Assembly: GCA_016712315.1 (NCBI GenBank)
Contig: JADJRG010000017.1
Coordinates: 558,001-622,000, forward strand
Origin: Nannocystis sp.
GTDB lineage: Bacteria; Myxococcota_A; Polyangia; Nannocystales; Nannocystaceae
DNA length: 64,000 bases
Direction of reading: 5' to 3'
A program made the translations under genes and the position numbers. The number at the start of each line of letters is the position of its first letter. Positions within the stretch are counted from its first letter, which is position 1. Of this stretch, positions 58,250 through 64,000 are shown piece by piece. Under the pieces are notes generated by a model, which was given only the letters and a program-made list of their open reading frames with translations, had not been told where the DNA came from and did no database searches.

Positions 58250-59578
58250 ATGAGCGAGACGCCGCGGCCCCGAGGGCTCTCTACGGAGGTGTTGCTGGGG
58301 TATGGGGTGGGCTCGCTGGGGACCGGGATCTACTCGACGGTGCCCGGGCTGCTGCTGCTCTACTACATGACGGATACGCTGGGGATCGCGGCCGGGGCGG
58401 CGGGGCTGGCGGTGTTCTTGCCGAAATTCTGGGACGTGGTGACGGACCCGGCGATGGGGCTGATCAGCGATCGGACGCGGAGCCGTTGGGGGCGCCGGCG
58501 GCCATATCTGCTGGCGGGAGGGCTGGCGCTGCCGATCTGCTTCGCGCTGCTGTTTAACGCGCCAGGGGCGGGAGAGACGGCGTTTTTTTATACGCTCGGG
58601 CTGTACACGCTGTGCGCGACGGCTTTTACGGTCTTCTCGGTGCCGTACATCGCGATGCCGGCGGAGATCTGCGGCGATTATCACGGGTCGACGCGGTTGA
58701 TGGCCTACCGGATGGGCTTCATGACGGCGGGGATCTTGATCGCCGGGGCAGGGGCGCCGCTGCTGGTGAAGCTGGGCGGGGGCGGGCGCGCCGGCTACGC
58801 GATGATGGGGTGGGTGGTGGCGGCGGTGTGCTTGGTGGCGCTGCTGGGGGCCTTTTGGGGGACGCGGCGGGCTCCGTTCGTCCGTGAGGTGAGCGAGACG
58901 CCGACGCCGGTGACGGCGCAGCTGCGGGTGGCGGCGCAGAACCAACCGTTTCGCGCGCTGGTGGGGGCGTATGTGCTGCAGGTGACGGCGGTGGGCTGTC
59001 TGCTGGCGATGGTCCCGTATTTTGCAAAATACGTGGTCGGCGGCGACGAGGACACGGTGACGCTGCTCTTCATCTGTTTGGTGGCGCCGGCGATCGTGAC
59101 GATGCCGCTGTGGTTGGCGGTGTCGCGGCGGATCGGCAAGGAGCGGGCGTATACGGGGTCGCTCTTGTTGTTCGCGGCGGCGGCGACGGGGCTGTGGTGG
59201 AGCCCTTCGCTGAGCTTCGCGGCGGCGGCGGGCTGCGTGGCGGTGATGGGGACGGCGTACGCGGCGACGCAATTGTTCCCGTTCGCGATGCTGCCAGATC
59301 TGCAACAAGCGGCGGCGGAGCGCTCAGGGCTGCGACAAGAGGGGGTGCTGAGCGGGATCTGGATGGCGGTGGATAAGGGCGGGCTGGCGCTGGGGGCGCT
59401 GCTGGCGGGCAAGGCGCTGGGCTGGGGCGGGTTCATCGCGAGCGAGGCGGGGACTTCGGTGGTTCAACCCGGCTCGGCGGTGACGGCGATCGTCGTGGCG
59501 ATGTCGCTGGCGCCCGCGGCGCTGTGTCTGGCGAGCGCGGCGCTGTTTCAACGCTACCCGCTGGATCGGCGCGGCTGA
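58250..59578 (+). CDS. GPH-family (MelB-like) sugar/cation symporter
   Basis: A 442-residue MFS protein with 12 predicted helices and the GPH-family block KFWDVVTDPAMGLISDRTRSRWGRRRPYL, which holds the cation-site Asp residues of MelB. Transport of a glycoside, pentoside or hexuronide with Na+ or H+ is expected; the substrate is unknown. The start is ATG 58250; earlier in-frame starts add unconserved residues. Its stop TGA and the ATG of the next gene share one base (TGATG), so the PM20D1-like protein is translated by re-initiation from this gene. Confidence 0.92.
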   Translation: MSETPRPRGLSTEVLLGYGVGSLGTGIYSTVPGLLLLYYMTDTLGIAAGAAGLAVFLPKFWDVVTDPAMGLISDRTRSRWGRRRPYLLAGGLALPICFALLFNAPGAGETAFFYTLGLYTLCATAFTVFSVPYIAMPAEICGDYHGSTRLMAYRMGFMTAGILIAGAGAPLLVKLGGGGRAGYAMMGWVVAAVCLVALLGAFWGTRRAPFVREVSETPTPVTAQLRVAAQNQPFRALVGAYVLQVTAVGCLLAMVPYFAKYVVGGDEDTVTLLFICLVAPAIVTMPLWLAVSRRIGKERAYTGSLLLFAAAATGLWWSPSLSFAAAAGCVAVMGTAYAATQLFPFAMLPDLQQAAAERSGLRQEGVLSGIWMAVDKGGLALGALLAGKALGWGGFIASEAGTSVVQPGSAVTAIVVAMSLAPAALCLASAALFQRYPLDRRG

Positions 59579-61038
59579 TGCGAGGGACGGCGCGGCGGAT
59601 CGGGCGGATCGCGGGGGGCGTGGGGCTGGTTGTGGGGCTCGTGGCGCTGGTGATCGGCGGCGTGGCGTCGGCGCTGGCGCTGCGACAAACGTCGCGGCAG
59701 GTGAGCCCGGCGGCGGCGGCGATCGCGGGGAGCGAGGCGGCTGCGGCGCTGGATCAGGCGGCGATGGTCGAGGCGCTGGCGGCGATGCTGCGGGCGCAGA
59801 CGATCGCCGGCGAGGGGCCGCGGGGCGAGCCGATCCGGCAGATCCACGCGCTGCTGCGGGTGAGCTTCCCGTGCGTGCACCGGCGGCTGGAGCGCGAGGT
59901 GATCGGCGACTACGACATCCTCTATACGTGGCGCGGGCAGGACGAGGCGGCGGCGCCGGTGCTCGTGACAGCGTCGATGTTGGTGGCGCCCGCGGGCGAG
60001 AAGGGCTGGCAGTTCCCCCCTTTTGGGGGGGTCGTCGCGGGGGGGGCGGTGTGGGGGCGCGGCGCGGCCGGGGCGAAGGGGCGGCTGGTGGCGTTGATGG
60101 GCGGGGCCGAGGCGCTGTGTTTGGCGGGGTATACGCCGCAGCGGACGCTGATGGTGGCGATCCGGGGCCGCGACGAAGGAGAGGGGGTGGCGGCGGCGCT
60201 GGTGAGGCGCGAGGTGCTGGCGGCGGCGGTGATCGGCGACGGTCCGCCGATCCGCGCGGGGCTGGGGCCAGGGCTGGAGCGGGGGCTGGCGATCGTGACG
60301 GTGGCTGAAAAAGGGGCGGTGGAGCTGGTGCTTTCGGCGCGTCGCGAGGGCGGCGCGGTCGAGGCGGTGGCGGCGGGGGTGGGCGCGATCGCGCGCCTGG
60401 AAGAGGCGCCAGAGATCGAGGGGCTGCTGACCGAGATGATCGGGTGGATCGCGCCGGAGCTGCCGTGGGCGCAGCGGATCGTGCTGGCGAACCCGTGGCT
60501 GCCGATCCTGTTCAAGAGAAGGGCGGTGGCGTTGGTGGGCGAGCTGGGGGGGCGAGAGGTGATGATGACGAGTCGGGCGACCGTGGCGATCTCGAGCGCG
60601 CAGGGGGCGGGCGGGCGGGCGCCGGGCGCGGCAGAGGCGCGGGTCTCGGTGAAGATAGGGTTGGGTTCGACGGTGGAGGACGAGATCGCGCGCTGCTCGG
60701 CGGTGGTCGCGGGGCTAGGGTTGGCGGTGGCGGTGGACCACGAGGCGGCAGCGGAGCCGCGGGCGCTGGCAGATCCGCAGGGCCAAGGGTTCTTGTGGGC
60801 CGCAGAGGGGGTGCGGGCGGCGATCCCGGGGGCGATCGTGGCGCCAGGGCTGGCGAGCGGACCGACAAATAACCGCGTTTATCTGGGTGTTTTTGGGGAT
60901 ATCGTCGGGGTGGGGCCGCTGGTGCTGGACGCGGCCGAGGCGGCGGCGGTCGACGGGGTGGATGAGCGGGTGCCGATCGCGGCGCTGATGCAGGGGAGCG
61001 CGGTGATGGCGGGGATCTTACGCGCGGCGGGGGGCTGA
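59578..61038 (+). CDS. PM20D1/Cps1-like M20 protein lacking metal ligands (pseudoenzyme)
   Basis: A 486-residue protein from ATG 59578, overlapping the transporter stop. An N-terminal transmembrane anchor (GVGLVVGLVALVIGGVASALAL) is followed by an M20 peptidase fold collinear with the PM20D1/carboxypeptidase S family. Yet the catalytic positions are changed: AHFDVVP of the family is ASMLVAP here, GRGTLDDK is GRGAAGAK, HDEES is GRDEGEG, the VDEGG block is VIGDGPP, and the final His (RIHGVNE) is Asp (AVDGVDE). All metal ligands thus appear lost, so an amidase activity is unlikely; a binding, scaffold or regulatory role is inferred. The reading frame is intact. Confidence 0.82.
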   Translation: MRGTARRIGRIAGGVGLVVGLVALVIGGVASALALRQTSRQVSPAAAAIAGSEAAAALDQAAMVEALAAMLRAQTIAGEGPRGEPIRQIHALLRVSFPCVHRRLEREVIGDYDILYTWRGQDEAAAPVLVTASMLVAPAGEKGWQFPPFGGVVAGGAVWGRGAAGAKGRLVALMGGAEALCLAGYTPQRTLMVAIRGRDEGEGVAAALVRREVLAAAVIGDGPPIRAGLGPGLERGLAIVTVAEKGAVELVLSARREGGAVEAVAAGVGAIARLEEAPEIEGLLTEMIGWIAPELPWAQRIVLANPWLPILFKRRAVALVGELGGREVMMTSRATVAISSAQGAGGRAPGAAEARVSVKIGLGSTVEDEIARCSAVVAGLGLAVAVDHEAAAEPRALADPQGQGFLWAAEGVRAAIPGAIVAPGLASGPTNNRVYLGVFGDIVGVGPLVLDAAEAAAVDGVDERVPIAALMQGSAVMAGILRAAGG

Positions 61039-61103
61039 CCGCCCAAGCTCGGCAGCCGGGGAGGGCTTCACGTGGGCGCGCGAGAGGCGGAGAATCGCCG
61101 GCG

Positions 61104-61562
61104 ATGCGCTTCGCCAAGATCTTGTGCCCGGTCGACTTCTCCCCGCGTTCGCGCCACGCCTTGGCGGTGGCCGACTCGATGGCCGCTCGCGATGGCGGGT
61201 CGCTGACGCTGCTGTACGCGCACAACAGGGCGCCGATGCCGGTGATCGGCTTCGACTACGTGGAGGACGCGCAGGTGGAGGATCGCCACTTGGCGGCGGC
61301 AGAGCGGGAGATGAAGGCGTGGGCGACGGGCTTGCAGACGCCGGAAGATCGGGTGCACAGGGTGGTCGCGATCGGCGAGGCGATCGCGGCGATCAATGAG
61401 GCGTCGCGAGACTACGACCTGGTGGTGATGTCGACGCACGGCCGGACGGGGATCTCCCGCTACATGCTGGGCTCGGTGGCCGAGCGGGTGTCACGTGGGG
61501 CGGAGTGCTCGGTGTTGATCGTCAAGGGCGCGGGCGTGCCGGCGGCGAGCGAGGCGGTGTGA
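61104..61562 (+). CDS. Universal stress protein (UspA family)
   Basis: A 152-residue single-domain UspA protein: FAKILCPVDFSPRSRHAL at the N-terminus, and the ATP-binding loop STHGRTG followed by GSVAERVSRGAECSVLIV (G-2x-G-9x-G-type). It probably binds ATP. Such proteins help survival under starvation or oxidative/respiratory stress. It lies 65 bases after the PM20D1-like gene and 30 bases before the sterol reductase gene, all in the same direction, so a shared transcript is possible. Confidence 0.95.
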   Translation: MRFAKILCPVDFSPRSRHALAVADSMAARDGGSLTLLYAHNRAPMPVIGFDYVEDAQVEDRHLAAAEREMKAWATGLQTPEDRVHRVVAIGEAIAAINEASRDYDLVVMSTHGRTGISRYMLGSVAERVSRGAECSVLIVKGAGVPAASEAV

Positions 61563-61592
61563 GACGGTGGTAAGGTGGCGGCCCTCCGGCCG

Positions 61593-63011
61593 ATGTCTCG
61601 CGAAACCGACCCCAAGAGCGATCCTAAGAGCAAGAGCGCGATCTACCCGCTGATCGTCGAGGACCGGCTACAGAGCTGGCTGACGGGGCTGCCGATCGGG
61701 GACCCGCGCCCGTGGCCGCCGCTGCGCTCCCGCGCGGACGCGGGCTTCGTGCGGATGACGCTGGGGCCGGCGGCGCTGATGCTGACGACGCCGTTCTTGG
61801 CGACGCTCATGTGGATCGCGGTGGCGGAGTACCACGGGTCGATCGCGGAGATGATCGCGGCGGGTCCGGCGGAGTGGTGGGCGCGCGCGCCGACGCCGAC
61901 GTGGACGGCGGTGGGGATCGTCAGCGTGTGGATCGCGTTTCAGGCGCTGCTGTTGCGCTGGTTACCAGGGCGCCGCTTCCTCGGTCCGGTGACGCCCGCG
62001 GGGGTGCAGCCGGTGTTTAAGCTGAACGGGGTGGCGGCGTGGGTGATCACGCACGGGCTGATCTTCGGGGTGCTGTGGCCGGCGGGGCTGCTGCGCCCGG
62101 GGGCGCTGTATGACCACTACGGCGCGGTGCTGTCGCTGATGACGATCGCGGCGTTCGGCTTCTGTGTGTTCTTGTACTGGAAGGGGCGGCGCTACCCGAC
62201 CAGCCCCGATACCGTCTACACGGGCAACCTGCTCTTCGACTTTTTTCAGGGGATCGATCTGCACCCGCGGCTCTTCGGGATGAACCTGAAGCAGCTCATC
62301 AACTGCCGGGTGTCGATGATGGGCTGGAGCGTGGTGTTCTGCGCGTGCGCGGCGGCGCAGCTCGAGCGTCATGGCGAGGTGTCGAGCTCGATGCTGGCGT
62401 CGGTGGCGGTGCTGGTGCTGTACCTGTTCAAATTTTTCTGGTGGGAGGGGGGCTACTTCCACTCGCTCGACATCATGCACGACCGCTTCGGCTACTACAT
62501 CTGCTGGGGCGTGCTGGCGTGGGTGCCGTCGATGTACTGCATCCCGGCGCTGTGGTTGGTGGACCACCCGATCGCGATCTCGGGGTGGGCGGCGCTGGCG
62601 ATCGTGGCGTTCGGGGCGCTGAGCATCTGGATCAACTACGACGCGGACGCGCAGCGCCAAAGGGTGCGCGCGACCGGCGGGGTGACGACGGTGTGGGGGA
62701 AGGCGCCGGAGACGATGACGGCCCGCTACGTGACGGCGGACGGGGAGCAGCGCACGAGCTTGCTCTTGCTCTCCGGGTGGTGGGGGGTGGCGCGGCACTT
62801 CCACTACGTGCCCGAGCTGGCGCTGGCGGCGGCGTGGACGCTGCCGGTCGGCTTCACGCACGCGCTGCCGTGGGCGTATTGGATCTTCTTATTCTTCTTG
62901 CTGATGGACCGCTCGATCCGCGACGAGAAGCGCTGCGCGAACAAGTACGGCGACGACTGGTTGGTGTACTGCCAGCGGGTTCGTTGGCGGGTGTTTCCCG
63001 GGATCTTTTAA
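61593..63011 (+). CDS. ERG4/ERG24 family sterol reductase, DHCR7-like
   Basis: A 472-residue membrane protein with about nine or ten helices and the C-terminal signature of the sterol delta14/delta7 reductases: GWWGVARHFHYV, a central LPWAYW and RDEKRCANKYGDDW, closing RVFPGIF. The ARHF.YV and PGIF forms are closer to DHCR7 (7-dehydrocholesterol reductase) than to C14 reductase. It uses NADPH to reduce a ring double bond. Bacterial sterol synthesis is rare; Nannocystis is a known producer. Start ATG 61593 or GTG 61575. No squalene epoxidase or lanosterol synthase gene is in the window. It ends three bases before the convergent truncated toxin. Confidence 0.9.
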   Translation: MSRETDPKSDPKSKSAIYPLIVEDRLQSWLTGLPIGDPRPWPPLRSRADAGFVRMTLGPAALMLTTPFLATLMWIAVAEYHGSIAEMIAAGPAEWWARAPTPTWTAVGIVSVWIAFQALLLRWLPGRRFLGPVTPAGVQPVFKLNGVAAWVITHGLIFGVLWPAGLLRPGALYDHYGAVLSLMTIAAFGFCVFLYWKGRRYPTSPDTVYTGNLLFDFFQGIDLHPRLFGMNLKQLINCRVSMMGWSVVFCACAAAQLERHGEVSSSMLASVAVLVLYLFKFFWWEGGYFHSLDIMHDRFGYYICWGVLAWVPSMYCIPALWLVDHPIAISGWAALAIVAFGALSIWINYDADAQRQRVRATGGVTTVWGKAPETMTARYVTADGEQRTSLLLLSGWWGVARHFHYVPELALAAAWTLPVGFTHALPWAYWIFLFFLLMDRSIRDEKRCANKYGDDWLVYCQRVRWRVFPGIF

Positions 63012-63014
63012 GCG

Positions 63015-63281
63015 CTATCTCTTCTTAATCGTGAGGCGATGGCGGGCGAGCGCGACCACGTCTGGGGTGTAGCGCGCGAGCCGGTCGAGGAGCTGGTCGG
63101 TGGTGCTCGGCGGCTTGTCGAGGTCGCGGGCCTGCTGGTGGATGAGAGCGACGACGAGGATCTGCTCGCTCCAACGGAGCTGGAAGAAGTCCGCGGCCGC
63201 CGCACGAAGGACGAGATCGCGCACGCAGGCGTTGACCAGGACGTTCGCGTCGACGACGGCGATGAAGGGCGCGGGGAACAT
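63015..63281 (-). pseudogene. PIN-domain toxin, truncated
   Basis: About 88 residues from ATG 63281 (GTG 63311 would add ten). The beginning matches the PIN-domain toxins paired with excisionase-type antitoxins: VVDANVLVNACVRDLVLRAA has the first catalytic Asp, then RWSEQILVVALIHQQARDLDKPP. Full-length family members run to about 180-190 residues with two or three further acidic residues (the DPDDRHVLAAA and VTFNLKDF blocks). Here the similarity ends after RYTPDVV and a short unrelated tail reaches a stop, against the sterol reductase gene. The RNase site is incomplete, so toxin activity is probably lost. Confidence 0.78.
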
Positions 63282-63311
63282 GCCCCCGATTGTAGCCCGG
63301 TGCAGATTCAC

Positions 63312-63324
63312 GCATTAATTATGC
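63312..63324. promoter_or_regulatory. A/T-rich near-palindrome before the truncated toxin gene
   Basis: GCATTAATTATGC has GCAT/ATGC arms around TAATT and is perfect apart from two positions. It lies in the 82-base gap between antitoxin stop and toxin start in GC-rich DNA and may be an operator or a remnant site. Confidence 0.35.
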
Positions 63325-63363
63325 AGCGACGGCCAAGAGAAGCGCTGGGCGTGATGGAGGCCG

Positions 63364-63831
63364 TTAGAGGTCGGTCTCTTCTTGGCTGAGGCGTGAGAGC
63401 TCGCGCAGGCCCTCACGGCGCGCTAGGTCGCGGGACTCTTTGTAGGTAAGCACGTCTTCGATCCGGAGGCGGCGGTGCTTGCCGAGCTTGCGGTAAGGGA
63501 TCTGACCGCCGTCGAGGAGGCGGACGAGGTACTGGCGGGAGACGTTTAAAATGTTGGCCGCCTGCTGGGTGGTGAGCTCGCGGCCGACAGGGGCGACGGT
63601 GATCGCGTCACCGTGGGCCAGTACTTCGGCGACCCGCACCAACACATAGAAGATCGTCGAGGGTAAGGGGATGCGCTCGCCCTGCGGGCCGATGAGCTGG
63701 CACTGGAGCGATCGCTCGTCCGCGAGCCGGTCGAGCGCCGCGGAAAAAGCCTCCACTTGAGCCTGTTGGTCGTCGGGGGCTCGGATCGGCGTCATGCGCC
63801 GGATCTGCTCCTCTAGCCCTTGGATCTCCAC
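63364..63831 (-). CDS. Excisionase-family (MerR-like HTH) antitoxin
   Basis: A 155-residue protein from GTG 63831 (ATG 63795 would give 143). The C-terminal part is a DNA-binding helix-turn-helix of the excisionase type: LTTQQAANILNVSRQYLVRLLDGGQIPYRKLGKHRRLRIEDVLTYKE, preceded by a conserved N-terminal domain (about 20-90) of the type found in PIN-linked antitoxins. It probably neutralised the neighbouring PIN toxin and represses its own promoter. It is intact although the toxin is truncated. The promoter is placed so the mRNA would begin at the GTG start. Confidence 0.85.
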   Translation of the reverse strand: MEIQGLEEQIRRMTPIRAPDDQQAQVEAFSAALDRLADERSLQCQLIGPQGERIPLPSTIFYVLVRVAEVLAHGDAITVAPVGRELTTQQAANILNVSRQYLVRLLDGGQIPYRKLGKHRRLRIEDVLTYKESRDLARREGLRELSRLSQEETDL

Positions 63832-63837
63832 AGCGAT

Positions 63838-63866
63838 ACTTTATTGAGAAATCGACCTAAGTGCAA
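63838..63866 (-). promoter_or_regulatory. Promoter of antitoxin/toxin locus, leaderless layout
   Basis: On the minus strand TTGCAC (63866-63861), exactly 17 bases, TAAAGT (63843-63838), six bases, GTG 63831. Both hexamers are good matches, making this the best sigma-70-type promoter in the window. Confidence 0.65.
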
Positions 63867-63892
63867 CTGCGCACGAACGCGCGCGCTAGGGC

Positions 63893-64000
63893 TCAGGCGA
63901 GCAGGCCGATGTCGGCGCCAGGGAGGGGGTAACGCTTGGTGATCTCGTGGGCGGCGATGCCGGCGAGGCCGCGTAGGGCGTGGTGCAGGTGGTGCGGGGT
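63893..64000 (-). CDS. C-terminal end of an unidentified gene (cut by window edge)
   Basis: The last 35 codons of a minus-strand gene are visible, ending in ADIGLLA and TGA at 63893-63895. The stretch has HHLHHALRG and AAHEITKRYP. It is too short to assign; coding is inferred from composition and from the correct stop position 60 bases before the antitoxin promoter. Confidence 0.5.
   Translation of the reverse strand, partial: TPHHLHHALRGLAGIAAHEITKRYPLPGADIGLLA

Overview
The window looks like chromosomal DNA of a predatory myxobacterium, most likely of the Nannocystaceae (Nannocystis type). The evidence is very high GC with long antisense open frames, many lipoproteins with Ser/Thr-rich tethers and myxococcal cysteine-rich repeats, a CarF-type plasmalogen desaturase, a eukaryote-like serine/threonine kinase, and a DHCR7/ERG24-type sterol reductase. 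Sterol synthesis is rare in bacteria but known in Nannocystis. The genus is inferred, not shown. There are no rRNA genes, CRISPR arrays, prophages or intact insertion sequences; one tRNA (Ser, GCT) is present.

Layout. 1-9.3 kb: a truncated sensor kinase, an EGF-repeat lipoprotein, a saccharopine-dehydrogenase-like reductase, a von Willebrand A (VWA) lipoprotein, a pirin, an alpha-glucan phosphorylase and a patatin. 9.3-12.7 kb: a DUF1554 lectin-like lipoprotein, then a less GC-extreme patch with an overlapping nitrilase/methyltransferase pair. 12.7-20.6 kb: a 1763-residue sacsin-type ATPase with a C-terminal NO VEIN (DUF3883) domain, downstream of a signalling series made of a protoglobin, a roadblock protein and a REC-DUF4388-like-roadblock protein. 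20.9-30.1 kb: a CPBP protease, tRNA-Ser with a clear terminator, and four tandem IgGFc-binding-domain lipoprotein paralogs.

30.1-43.3 kb is mostly housekeeping and envelope: an SDR enzyme, a glycerophosphodiesterase, TldD/PmbA (TldD carrying a Tat-lipoprotein-like leader), a polymerase A with a decayed exonuclease, a KamA radical SAM enzyme, an LpoB/COG3014/outer-membrane operon, and an ECF sigma factor fused to an apparent ChrR-like anti-sigma and cupin region. 43.4-57 kb: an S4 protein, a membrane-hairpin phosphoesterase, an Ig-domain lipoprotein, a Ser/Thr kinase, a VWA lipoprotein, DUF4349 and companion lipoproteins, CarF, a GST and a three-gene unknown operon. 57-64 kb: a PD40 propeller lipoprotein, a GPH transporter coupled to a PM20D1-like protein that has lost its metal ligands, a universal stress protein, the sterol reductase, and a decayed excisionase-type/PIN toxin-antitoxin locus.

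Themes. Much of the window encodes cell-surface lipoproteins with a common export module (lipobox, often C-[S/A/T]-G-D-[D/E], a low-complexity tether, then a Cys-rich or beta-rich head). Six genes have a -35/-10 pair placed so that transcription would begin at or next to the start codon, which suggests leaderless mRNAs. Envelope lipid chemistry recurs (CarF, sterol reductase, glycerophosphodiesterase, patatin). No single gene cluster is a proven new system. The strongest candidates for new biology are the sacsin-NO VEIN protein, the sigma/anti-sigma fusion, the dead PM20D1-like protein next to its transporter, and the IgGFc array.
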